Source of the DNA: Variovorax paradoxus
GTDB lineage: Bacteria > Pseudomonadota > Gammaproteobacteria > Burkholderiales > Burkholderiaceae_C
Direction of reading: 5' to 3'
NCBI RefSeq assembly: GCF_018614915.1
Contig: NZ_JAGGNU010000074.1
Location: 1 to 47,458, forward strand
Length of the DNA stretch: 47,458 bases
Position 1 is the first letter of the stretch. Each line of letters opens with the position of its first letter. The notes under the pieces were generated by a model. The model did no database searches. It saw only the letters and a program-made list of their open reading frames with translations, and was not told the DNA's origin. Positions 26,801 through 34,747 of this stretch are shown here, piece after piece. The position numbers and the translations under genes were made by a program.

Positions 26801-26984
26801 CCTGAAAAGCGTCACCGGTGCCCTCGCCGTACGCGCCGTTCATCCCGCGGCGGCGGAGCTCGAACGGGCCTGCAGCGACGGCACCGACGATGCGGATGTC
26901 GAGACCCTGGTTCGGAAAGTGACTCAGCTGCTCGGTCCGGTCATTTCCGAACTGCAGGCACTCGGGCCAAGACAGCTGCCCTGA
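23847..26984 (+). CDS. Membrane hybrid histidine kinase with two receivers and HPt
   Basis: A 1045-residue BarA-like phosphorelay sensor. Order: transmembrane helix at about 29-54; periplasmic sensor with SRSLSESLWTLDSKQLQEQL (about 55-168); second transmembrane helix (VVILLSNAAKTFLVALFILF); HAMP-like linker; PAS domain with DNIPDLAWVKDASG; HisKA with His399 in MSHEIRTPMNAILGM; HATPase; receiver 1 (Asp about 690 in LLDWKMPG); receiver 2 (Asp about 838 in LMDCQMPVMDG); HPt with His984 in MAHNLKSVTGAL. All phosphorylation residues are present. The output partner is not in the window except possibly the divergent REC-PAS-kinase. The start at 23847 has no strong ribosome site, but the N-terminus reads sensibly. 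Confidence 0.93.
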   Translation: MILKARESDTRSLGHGWLASISRIPGGGIGIALLLRVLLFSTVVTLVLTILQLSLSYRSERARLESRFDEIDQASSRSLSESLWTLDSKQLQEQLDGILRLPSMRAVEVREAASSAHALRVFRGERQTASVVVKEFPLTCCGERPEVIGVLHIEATLTDIYRDIAAQAVVILLSNAAKTFLVALFILFVVHRLATRHLQDMAVSLGSVTPNAEAAPLRLRRVPGKGDELDQLVDALNAMRERLRQHAMELRNANARMAAILDNIPDLAWVKDASGHLVAVNRAFAATKGFSEPSQMIGKTDLELNPPELARSYLLDDAEVMASNGSKRIEEHHINADGSSTLVETIKTALHGGDGRVAGTVGIARDITARRQAEADQVARQAAEAANQAKSEFLANMSHEIRTPMNAILGMAYLALQSGLNPQQLDYVQKIHGAAESLLRIINDILDLSKIEAGKLDIESIPFDLGDVMDGLGNLVGLNVEAKGLELLFVLPPELPMALVGDPSRLRQVLLNLGYNAVKFTERGEVVIAVKVVEHEAQSVRLRFEVRDTGIGMASDVQQRLFQPFSQGDSSTSRRYGGSGLGLSISRHLVRMMGGDIEVDSAPHLGSRFHFTLRFDLQPEPAKQSLLHQEVLRGRRVLVVDDNACARDVLADMSAALGLEADTAADGQDALHMVELADASDKAYDLVLLDWKMPGLGGVECARLLGERECRRPRTSTVLMVTAFGRDEVHEQLRERDLGIGALLIKPVIPATLFEACSQALGPSAPRSTRTTKSEEALLRHQAGLRGARILLVEDNPINREIASTVLRRAGIAVSVACDGREALDMLDRQRFDGVLMDCQMPVMDGYAATRALREQPQGRELPVIAMTANALVGDRDKVLAAGMNDHIVKPIKVDALFATLARWVRPAAIEPAQTPKSACDGTRTDSLEGLAGIDRRAGLDAMGDEALYRRLLQMFRDREADFPERFRAARAMGQKEAAMRMAHNLKSVTGALAVRAVHPAAAELERACSDGTDDADVETLVRKVTQLLGPVISELQALGPRQLP

Positions 26985-27053
26985 ACGGGTGGGGCCAGCC
27001 ACGCATCGAAGCGCTGCAGCGGCCGTGGCCTGGTCCGGCTTGATGGGACAGCC

Positions 27054-27911
27054 TCACCGCCCCCGTCTGTGGTCGTACCAAAGCTCCGGCCGATTGGATG
27101 GCGTCTCGGGCGTCAGCAACGGGTTTCGCAGCTCGATGACCGTGCGCTTGTCCAGGCGCGCCTTGCGCAGCCGTTCGCCAAAGTGCTGCAGGAAGAGCTT
27201 GTCGAACGAGCCGTCGGCAATCGCCTTTTCGAGTCCTTCGCGGATGTCTTGTGCCAGCTTGGTGTTCTTGCGGTTCACCATGAAGTAGGAGTCGTAGAAG
27301 TAGTGCAGGGCGAGGTGGGGTTCCACTTCGAGGGATTCAGCGTTGATCGCCTGCTCGTCCCAGATTTCCATGACGCTGCGCGGAAAGTAGTCGAAGCGCT
27401 TGCCGTCGAGCATCTTGAAGAGGACTTCGTATTTCGGGGCGGTGATCACGTCGATGCCGTTGGCCCGGAGGATGTTCGTGTCGGGCCACTCGTGTCCCTG
27501 CGCGAGCCGCACGCCCTTCAGGTCGTCAAGCGTCCTGACGCCCGCGACCAGGTCCTTGTCGCCCTTGCGGACCAGGCCCAGGCGCCATCCGAGAATGCCC
27601 TTGTTCACGGGGATACGAATCGGCAGCAGCCGCGCCTCGCGCTCGGCGGAGCTGGGGATCGGGCCGACATCGATCGTGCGTCCTGCTTCGATTTCCAGCA
27701 CCTGGCGCTCCTGGTTCATGGGGAACTCGGCCGTCTGGATCCGATACTCGGTGCCGGTCTTCGACAGCGCGAGCTGCAGCAACTGCAACGGGTAGTCGAA
27801 GCGACGATCGCCGTCGAACTCGGGCCTCGGGAAGCGGACGATGTCCACGCCGGCGGCGCTCAGGTGCCAGGCAAGCATGAGGCAGGCCAACAGACGAGAC
27901 ATGATGGACAT
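27054..27911 (-). CDS. Periplasmic solute-binding protein (family 3-like), orphan
   Basis: A 285-residue protein with a signal peptide ending near SAAG and a family-3-like solute-binding fold: paired lobes with RTLDDLKGVRLAQGHEWPDTNIL and the C-terminal helix LAQDIREGLEKAIADGSFDKLFLQHFGE. The ATG at 27911 has AGGAG seven bases upstream; an in-frame TTG at 27929 is less likely. There is no ABC permease or ATPase gene nearby. It converges on the hybrid kinase gene, so it could be a periplasmic ligand sensor for it, but that is inference. The C-terminus ends in an Arg-rich WYDHRRGR. Confidence 0.85.
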   Translation of the reverse strand: MSIMSRLLACLMLAWHLSAAGVDIVRFPRPEFDGDRRFDYPLQLLQLALSKTGTEYRIQTAEFPMNQERQVLEIEAGRTIDVGPIPSSAEREARLLPIRIPVNKGILGWRLGLVRKGDKDLVAGVRTLDDLKGVRLAQGHEWPDTNILRANGIDVITAPKYEVLFKMLDGKRFDYFPRSVMEIWDEQAINAESLEVEPHLALHYFYDSYFMVNRKNTKLAQDIREGLEKAIADGSFDKLFLQHFGERLRKARLDKRTVIELRNPLLTPETPSNRPELWYDHRRGR

Positions 27912-28471
27912 GATCTTCTCCTCGCCCAACCGGCCCCGGCGGCCGATTGGCGTTCTACGGGCATTCGCCCGCGCACTGACGAATCGAATCAGCTTACATC
28001 CCCCAGGTCGATCTCGTCACCGTCTCGAAGCCTGCGGTGAATGCGACGGGACAAGAGCGCTGTTGCGCTACCTCAATACACAGAACGGACAGCCCTCGAT
28101 GCGCGCCCAGATGCATGCGCGAATGCAGGCGATCACGATACGGGAGTCTTGCATCCGGGAACCGCGTCCAGCATGATCAGCACGGCGATCTCCTGTAGGA
28201 CGTTTTCAGCTCGTTCATAGCTAGAACAGCGAAGGCTCTTCAAAGGCCTCCGGCGGTGGCTCCTTAGGCTGGACTCGCTGCGGCTTGGGTTTGGGCTCCC
28301 TAGGGGGTCAGCTGGCACCGGCGCGCTTCGAAGATCGCGGCCGGCGCAAGCTTCAGCAGCAGCTGCGCCTGCTCGACCGATCCCTCCAGCCATTGGTCAA
28401 AGTCGGCCGCTTCGGTATCAGGCTGCACTTGTCCTGCAGCTCGAGCGGCAGCTTCACCTTCGTCTTCGGGT
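27912..28471. other. Non-coding or decayed stretch
   Basis: I see no gene with a credible start here. The minus-strand frame ending near 28300 continues the dehydrogenase remnant into an unrecognised segment ending FEARRCQLTP. The start of the stretch contains the promoter region of the binding-protein gene. Confidence 0.4.
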
Positions 28472-28645
28472 CCATCGGTGACGATCACATCGAACTGAGC
28501 CGGAGCACGTACGAGCTGCATCGCACCGTTGTCGGCAAGCATGTGTGACAGCTCAACGTCGCGGAACTCTTCATCGCATAGCGCCTGCACTTCTTCACGC
28601 CAGAGCGCGCCAGCTTCCATCACGTTTTCTTTGGCTACTGAACAC
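28472..28645 (-). pseudogene. Isopropylmalate/tartrate dehydrogenase fragment
   Basis: About 55 residues on the minus strand read SVAKENVMEAGALWREEV, then FRDVELSHMLADNGAMQLV and RAPAQFDVIVTD. This is the conserved centre of beta-decarboxylating dehydrogenases (LeuB, TtuC). At VIVTD the similarity stops, where the intact enzyme would read NLFGD. Both the N-terminal Rossmann part and the C-terminus are absent, so it is a remnant. Confidence 0.7.
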
Positions 28646-28744
28646 ACTCGCCCGCGTCGGTTACCAGCTCGAACGCTTCTCTTGCTGCGCGTCGGATTCC
28701 CCCCGACGTGTATGTGTGCGTGTTTATTCCAAGACGGTCGCCGT

Positions 28745-28905
28745 TTGTATGTCTCGGACTCGAGCGTGTGAAGCACCATCGACACGCTCGACTGCGGCGA
28801 ATCAAGCAGGCATGCCAGCTCGTTTGACACGCAGTGGCCGCCACTCCCGTTCGAAGACCTCCAAGATCTGAAACACCCTGAGGCCACTTCTGAGCGTGCT
28901 GGCAC
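28745..28905 (-). pseudogene. IclR-type HTH fragment, frameshifted
   Basis: Two minus-strand frames together give SGLRVFQILEVFEREWRPL and SNELACLLDSPQSSVSMVLHTLESE, the two halves of an IclR winged helix (recognition helix SSVSMVLHTLE). The frame changes near 28820. No effector domain follows; the remnant runs into the dehydrogenase fragment. Confidence 0.55.
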
Positions 28906-29039
28906 TGCCGACTATGCCTTGGTTGTCGTCGCACCAAGGCATGTGGGCGTCAATCTCGTCCCACTGCTGTTGCGCACGTTGCAGCGTCAACCGGGCCAGC
29001 CCACCGAGTTCATTGGAGGCATCTTCGAGGACGATGCCC
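28906..29039 (-). pseudogene. IS110-like transposase fragment
   Basis: The minus-strand frame between the dadA and iclR remnants contains LGGLARLTLQRAQQQWDEID and then AHMPWCDDNQG, which resembles the helical middle part of IS110-group transposases. Only about 35 residues are recognisable. The family call is from memory and modest. Confidence 0.4.
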
Positions 29040-29258
29040 GGCATGCGTTCCTTGTTGACCGCATAGCGCTCGGGCGAGCAGTTCTTCAGCATGGCCGCCA
29101 TCCAGCGCAGCTGGAACAGGCTGCCGTCGGGCCGGATCGAGAGCGGCGCGTGCTTCTGGAACATCCACTTGAGCGCCTTGAAGGGAATGCCCGGCGCGGC
29201 CCACGGCGTGGAGTAGCCGGGCGACACCTGGCCGGCATTGGCGAAGCTGGTTTCTTCC
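29040..29258 (-). pseudogene. dadA: D-amino-acid dehydrogenase (dadA) fragment
   Basis: On the minus strand the frame reads ETSFANAGQVSPGYSTPWAA, then PGIPFKALKWMFQKHAPLSI, then FQLRWMAAMLKNC and ERYAVNKERM. This is a characteristic stretch of small D-amino-acid dehydrogenase subunit DadA, here about 70 of about 430 residues. Both ends break into unrelated sequence. Confidence 0.75.
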
Positions 29259-29465
29259 CATGAGCGACTACCGGCGCCTGCTGGGTGACCTGCTGAAGAA
29301 GCTGCCGGTGCCGGCCGAGTCGAACAGCTACGTGGTGATGGAAGAAGTCAAGGAAAGCCTGTACCTTCCGCTGGATCGCTAGCGCGCGGCGCTCGGATCG
29401 CGTCGCCGAAGCCGAAGAACCTGCCGGAATGACGGCGATTCCGTCCGCGCACGCGCGAGCGGGGC

Positions 29466-29564
29466 GGCATCGTGTGCTGTCTGGGCAAGCCGTTTGCGCC
29501 TGATGGATTGCTCCACTGCGTACGCGAGGCGCTGGCGAAATCGCAACGGGGTGACACGCCGTGA
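29466..29564 (+). pseudogene. Receiver-domain C-terminal fragment
   Basis: A short frame ends GKPFAPDGLLHCVREALAKS, with a TGA at 29562-29564. The KPF motif followed by an amphipathic helix is the last part of a response-regulator receiver domain. No upstream receiver sequence continues in frame. The match is short, so confidence is limited. Confidence 0.35.
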
Positions 29565-29594
29565 TCCAGAGGCATTCATGGTCGAGTCTAGGCG

Positions 29595-30083
29595 TCAGCC
29601 GCATACGAGGTAGCGCTGCGCCCGCGCAGCGTCGACGACGGCTGGCGCATGGTGCTGAAACGCGACGACGGGCGCCAGGCAGCCTAGCAGCGCATGGGGC
29701 CGCACCAGCCAGAGCGCCAGCGACCAGTCGCCCAGGACGGGCGCCAGTTCCCGAATCACCTCGCCCACGGCTGGGTGCGGCAACAAGGAGAAGCGGTCGA
29801 ACTGAAAAAGCGGCACCATCATGCGCGAGCTCCACTTCAGGCTGAGCACATCGCGATCCACGATCCAGCGCGACAGCCTTGAGATGGGCTGGTCCATGCG
29901 CCTGCGCAGCAACTCGGTCAGTGTTTCGCACTCGACCAATCCTCCGCGCTGGCGGAAAGCGGATTCCAGCTCGCGATACTCGCTGGCTTCGATGTCGGGG
30001 GCGGGCAGTGCCGCGGATGTGGGTCCGCAGCGCGAGACATCGAGGATCCGCAGGCCGCTGTTCTCCTGGTCTAGTTCAAGCAT
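29595..30083 (-). CDS. MbcA/ParS/Xre toxin-binding-domain protein, solitary
   Basis: A 162-residue protein that looks like a functional gene in a decayed region. AAGGAG lies six bases before its ATG. The N-terminal half has FRQRGGLVECETLTELLRRR and a middle segment typical of regulatory proteins; the C-terminal third reads GDWSLALWLVRPHALLGCLAPV and ends in AARAQRYLV. The tryptophan, RPxxLLG and PV spacing resembles the antitoxin toxin-binding domain (DUF2384). No RES-type toxin gene is adjacent, so it may be an orphan antitoxin or an unrelated housekeeping protein of this fold. Confidence 0.65.
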   Translation of the reverse strand: MLELDQENSGLRILDVSRCGPTSAALPAPDIEASEYRELESAFRQRGGLVECETLTELLRRRMDQPISRLSRWIVDRDVLSLKWSSRMMVPLFQFDRFSLLPHPAVGEVIRELAPVLGDWSLALWLVRPHALLGCLAPVVAFQHHAPAVVDAARAQRYLVCG

Positions 30084-31258
30084 GGCGTACTCCTTTCGGT
30101 TGCAGGCTGGCGAGACAGGCGACGACCTGTGATGGCACCTGCGGTCTCGATGAGATGAAAGAGTAAGCGCCGGCGGATTGAGCGTCCATTACCAAAGCGA
30201 TTGGACGCGTACGCTTCTCATTCAGGTGACTACGACTTTGGGATAGTCGAACGGCACCAGCGAATCGCGACCGGCAGAACACTGCTTGGAACTCAGCGAC
30301 CTGCTCGTGCTTGCGGTTTCGCAGGCGACGTGGCCGCGCTGGCCGTCCGCTCCGCGCGGCGTCGCTTGTGGGTCATCGTTCGGTCGCGTTCAATCCGCGC
30401 AATCGCAGTAGCAGCCGAGCCGACACCGCTCGCACCAGCCACGGTCCGCGCCGCCCATTCATGGGTCCCAGACGCCGCAGCCCCTGGGATGCAATGCCGG
30501 CCTGATTCAGTGATCCTTGCTCGCCAGTCAGGCTCTTCCACCCAAACGGAAGGTCGGCTTCGGGCCCGGACTTCCATTCGATGGCCTGAACAGCGGCCAT
30601 TCGATACTGCGATGGCGCGGTCGCCCGAAGGCAAGTGACCGGCCGTGTCTGCAATACCCTGGGACCGGTCGTTAATGCCGAGGGCTCCTTGGCACCCGGA
30701 CGACTGGAATCGGCCTGACAGCGCAAGTTTGGCCAGCGACCCGGAAGGACGGCACCCGCTGCATTCGCGTCGTAGGTCTTGATGAAGGTCAAGAGGGACG
30801 AGAGCGGTTGGGACCATTTGATCGGCCGCTCGTCGAAGCCACGACGCGTAACGTAGCGCCCGGCGTGACGTCCCCATGGCACAGCGGATGCGAGGCGGCG
30901 ATCATGGCCTGCTGTGCAGGATGGGCTTCGGTGTCGGAGGATGGCGAATTGCGAGTTCTCCCGGACGAGCCGTAGTCGCCAAGCCCAAGCGGCCTCCCGA
31001 GCAGCCGCCGCTGTTCTGAGGGGTTAGCGGCGAGTAGAGTGGACCATTGCTCGCGCCGAATATCAATCCGGGTGCCACGCACGCAAAAGCTTCGAGCGAC
31101 CTTGGATCAGGATGAACTGGTGCGGAACTCCTCCTTTGGCGAGGACTGGGATTTCCACTACTACGTGTTTCCCCAGAAGGGCACCGATGGACATGGCGGC
31201 TAAGCCGAGGTCCCATCGGAAGGGCCAATTCTGTTGCAAGCTGCTGCTGGCGAAGTCG
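30084..31258. other. Long stretch without recognisable genes
   Basis: Several overlapping frames are open on both strands, but none has a good ribosome site, coherent protein-like composition or a recognised motif. The minus frame at 30373-30882 (with a WKSLTGEQGS segment) may be a remnant of an unknown protein. I read the region as decayed DNA. Confidence 0.5.
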
Positions 31259-31393
31259 CACGAGAGCAGGGCCAGAAAGGGTTCTCACGATGTCTGGCAG
31301 AAGGGAAGCCGAAACCAGACCGTGCCACACCACATCAACGACAGACACTTCGCGGACGACCTGCAGGCCGGGATCGAGCATCGGTTCAAGTAG
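31259..31393 (+). pseudogene. Possible HicA-type toxin C-terminal remnant
   Basis: The frame ends KGSHDVWQKGSRNQTVPHH then INDRHFADDLQAGIEHRFK. A GSHxxW motif followed by TVPH and a final helix is the layout of HicA mRNA-interferase-like proteins. The N-terminal beta strand and helix are not evident and there is no HicB gene downstream, so this is at most a remnant. The remaining 570 bases up to glgC contain no convincing gene. Confidence 0.35.
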
Positions 31394-31964
31394 ATCGGCC
31401 CTTCGGGGTCGTTTTCATTGGTGCAGACGCCAGCCCCCTCGAACCCAGCGGTCAGCCCCCACGCTGCGCCTTCCGCCATGCCCAAGGCACAACGGGTTCC
31501 GCGTCCGCCCATAACCCTAGATGCTGTGAAGCTACGGCACGAGGTTAGCTTGCTGCCCTCATCGCAGAAACCTTTGCCTTCTATCGAAATCAACGGGAAG
31601 ATCGCCAATGGCGCCCAAGTTCCGCTGTTGGCGGGATCAAGCCTGCCGTCTTGAGAAGAGCCTCGAAGTTCACTATCCGTCTCATCGATTGCGGTTCGAT
31701 ATCAAAAGCCCCCTGGATGCGTTCGTGGACGATTCTGTTGCTCGCATCAACGCGGCGGCGATTTCATGGGCACGTTCTCGGCCGAGATGGCGCGCGCGCT
31801 TCGCAGCCAGATCTGAGCAGGCGCGGCCCTCCCCACCCAGTCATGACACGCCCGACCGATAGGCGCGGGGCGGCGATCGCCTGCGAATCTCGACAGCGAA
31901 CCAGCCACGAACCCACCAGAAATGCTAGGCTGCCACCGACGTCAAAAACCGACGGAGGCAAGAG
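31394..31964. other. Unassigned leader region before glgC
   Basis: I see no gene here; short open frames overlap on both strands without ribosome sites. GGAGG just before 31965 is the glgC ribosome site. No clear promoter or hairpin was recognised. Confidence 0.4.
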
Positions 31965-33259
31965 ATGGGAAGCAGCGCGCAACCAAATCTTCAGGCCCAC
32001 CAGCTCGTTCGCCGCACCATTGCACTGGTGCTGGCAGGGGGGCGGGGCTCCCGCCTCAAGCAATTGACCGACCGCCGGGCCAAGCCGGCGGCGTATTTCG
32101 GCGGCAAGTTCCGCATCATCGATTTCGCGCTCTCCAACTGCCTCAATTCGGGCATCCGGCGCCTGGCGGTGGTTACTCAGTACAAGTCGCACCCCCTGAT
32201 GCGCCACCTGCAGCGCGGCTGGAGCTTCCTGCGCGCCGAGCTCAACGAGATGGTGGACGTGCTGCCGGCCCAGCAGCGCGTCGGCGAGGAGCACTGGTAC
32301 CGCGGCACGGCCGACGCGGTCTACCAGAACCTGGACATCATCCAGACTCGCTCGACGCCGCACGACTACGTGGTCGTGCTGGCCGGCGAGCACGTCTACA
32401 AGATGGACTACTCGATCATGCTGGGCGACCACGTCGCACATGGGCGGGGGTGCACGGTCGGCTGCATCGAGGTGCCCCGCATGGAAGCCGTCGCCTTCGG
32501 CGTGATGGCGGTGGATGGCGAACGCAGGATCACCGCCTTCCTCGAGAAGCCGGCCGACCCGCCGGCCATGCCCGACAAGCCCGAGATCGCGCTGGCCAGC
32601 ATGGGGCATCTACATCTTCGACTCCGAGTATCTGTACCGCCTGCTGGAGGAAGACAGCGCCGACGCGGCCTCCAGCCATGACTTCGGCAAGGACATCATC
32701 CCGCGCACGGTCGCCCAGGGGCGGGCGGTGGCGCACCCCTTCGGCATGTCCTGCGGGACGCGCGCGCCAGGGCATCAACGTCAAGGCCTACTGGCGCGAC
32801 GTCGGCACGATTGATGCCTTCTGGGCTGCGAACCTCGATCTGGCCTCGATCACCCCCGAGCTCGACATCTATGACACCGACTGGCCCATCTGGGCCTACC
32901 AGCGGCAGCTGCCGCCGGCCAAGTTCGTGCTCGACCGCGACGGGAAGCATGGCATGACGGTCAATACCATCGTCTCGGGGGGCTGCATCGTGTCCGGCTC
33001 GCACGTCAAGGATTCGGTGCTGTTCTCGGGCGTGCGGGTGCATTCCTTCTGCAGCAGCGAGGAGGCAGTGCTGCTGCCGGACGTCGAGGTGGGCCGCGGC
33101 GCGCGGCTTCGCAAGGTCGTGATCGACCGTGCCTGCGTGATTCCCGAGGACATGATCGTCGGCGAGGATCCAGCCGCCGACGCGGCGCGTTTCGAGCGCA
33201 CCGAAGGCGGCGTGGTGCTGATCACGCGCGAGATGCTGAAGCGGCTAGGACCCGAATGA
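31965..33259 (+). pseudogene. glgC: Glucose-1-phosphate adenylyltransferase with two frameshifts
   Basis: ADP-glucose pyrophosphorylase, first step of bacterial glycogen synthesis. The N-terminal frame has LAGGRGSRLKQLTDRRAKPA (nucleotide loop and catalytic Lys), YRGTADAV and EHVYKMDY. The frame breaks at GGGG 32603-32606, continues in the second frame (IYIFDSEYLYRLL, FGKDIIPR), breaks again at GGG 32755-32757, and resumes with YWRDVGTIDAFW through the C-terminal beta helix to LKRLGPE. Removing one G at each site restores a normal protein of about 430 residues. All domains are otherwise conserved, so sequencing error or very recent loss is likely. The ATG at 31965 has GGAGG upstream; the stop overlaps glgA. 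Confidence 0.9.
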
Positions 33260-34716
33260 GGATCCTCCAGGTCAGCGCCGAACTGTTCCCGCTGCTCAAG
33301 ACCGGTGGCCTGGCCGACGTTGCCGAAGCGCTGCCGCAGGCCTTGCTGGCCGCGGAGCAGGACGTGCGGGTGCTGCTGCCAGGCTTTCCGGCGAGCAGGG
33401 ATGGCGTTGCCGACTCGCTCCAGGTGGCCGAGCTGGAGGCTCCCTGGGGCGAGCGCGTACGCCTGCGCCTCGGGCGTATCAGGACCGAAGGCGCGCCGGA
33501 CCTGCGGCCTTACTGGATCGACGCGCCGTGGCTGTACGACCGCCCGGGCAATCCGTACGAGGATGCGCAGCGACAGCCTTATGGGGACAACCACCGGCGC
33601 TTCGCGCTGCTGGGATTTGCCGCGGCCCGGATGGCGCACGGGCTCGACCCGGCCTGGCAGCCCCAGGTGGTTCATGCGCACGACTGGGACGCCGCGCTGG
33701 CGCCGGCCTACCTGGCGTTCGCGCCCCGCCACGGGCATCCGCGCGTCGGCAGCGTCTTCACGGTCCACAACCTGGCTTACCAAGGGCTGTTCGCGCCCTG
33801 GGATTTCGCTGACCTCGGCCTGCCGGCCACCGCCTGGGGGATGGAGGGCCTGGAATATCACGGCCAGCTCTCCTTCATGAAGGGCGGCCTGGGCTTCGCC
33901 GACCGCATCACCACCGTGAGTCCGACCTACGCCCGCGAGATCCAGACGCCCGAGCAGGGCTGCGGGCTGGACGGCCTGTTGCGCCGCCGCGCGGGCGTTC
34001 TCAGCGGCATCCTCAACGCGGTCGACGACCAGGTCTGGAACCCGGCCACCGACGCGCTCCTGCCGCACCGCTTCGAGCACAGGCAATTGGCCGGCAAGAT
34101 GCGCTGCAAGACGGTGCTGCAGGCGCAGCTCGGGCTCGCGCCGGGGGCCGAGACGCCGCTCTTCGTGATCGTGAGCCGCCTGACCGAGCAGAAGGGCCTG
34201 CACCTGGTGCTCGGCGGGCTCGACGCCCTGCTGGCGCAGGGAGGCCAGTTGGCCCTGATCGGCAGCGGCGATGCCGGGCTGGAGAGCGCATTCCGCCAAC
34301 GGGCCACGGCCGCGCCGCGGTCGGTCAGCGTCACCCTGGGCTACAGCGAGCCGCTCGCGCACCGTCTCTTCGGCGCCGGCGACGTGACGCTGGTGCCCTC
34401 GCTGTTCGAGCCCTGCGGCCTGACGCAGATGTACGGCCTCAAGTACGGCTGCCTGCCACTTGTGCACCGCGTCGGCGGCCTGGCCGACACGGTCGTCGAT
34501 GCCACGCTGGAAGACATGGCCGACGGCCGGGCCACCGGCTTTTGCTTCGACACCTTCGACGCCGACGGCTTCGCGCGCGCGCTGCGCCGCGCCTTCGCCC
34601 TCTACCGCCGCCCGGCCGACTGGGATGCGGTGCGCGCCAGCGCGATGGGCCGCCCCGCTGACTGGGGCAGCGCGGCGGCCCGCTATCTCGACGTCTATGC
34701 CCAGGCGCTGGCCTGA
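33256..34716 (+). CDS. glgA: Glycogen synthase (ADP-glucose)
   Basis: A 486-residue GT5 enzyme that elongates alpha-1,4-glucan from ADP-glucose. It starts MRILQVSAELFPLLKTGGLADV, with Lys15 of the ADP-glucose site, and carries VVHAHDWDAALAPAY, TVHNLAYQG and the C-terminal EPCGLTQMYGLKYGCLPLVHRVGGLADTV family signature, in which two acidic and Gly-rich patches form the active site. Length is normal and the frame is unbroken, unlike glgC. The ATG overlaps the glgC stop (ATGA). No glgB or glgX gene is seen in the window. Confidence 0.96.
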   Translation: MRILQVSAELFPLLKTGGLADVAEALPQALLAAEQDVRVLLPGFPASRDGVADSLQVAELEAPWGERVRLRLGRIRTEGAPDLRPYWIDAPWLYDRPGNPYEDAQRQPYGDNHRRFALLGFAAARMAHGLDPAWQPQVVHAHDWDAALAPAYLAFAPRHGHPRVGSVFTVHNLAYQGLFAPWDFADLGLPATAWGMEGLEYHGQLSFMKGGLGFADRITTVSPTYAREIQTPEQGCGLDGLLRRRAGVLSGILNAVDDQVWNPATDALLPHRFEHRQLAGKMRCKTVLQAQLGLAPGAETPLFVIVSRLTEQKGLHLVLGGLDALLAQGGQLALIGSGDAGLESAFRQRATAAPRSVSVTLGYSEPLAHRLFGAGDVTLVPSLFEPCGLTQMYGLKYGCLPLVHRVGGLADTVVDATLEDMADGRATGFCFDTFDADGFARALRRAFALYRRPADWDAVRASAMGRPADWGSAAARYLDVYAQALA

Positions 34717-34747
34717 GGCAACAAACACCACCCCACCCTCCGACATC

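Noticed and set aside
29261..29382. A 40-codon frame starting MSDYRRLLGDLLKKL
   Set aside because: It begins exactly at a fragment junction, has no recognised family and no ribosome site; probably another remnant.
30293..30882. Long minus-strand frames suggesting one gene
   Set aside because: Two frames are open at once, composition is Arg/Ser-rich as in shadow frames, and no start or motif supports either.
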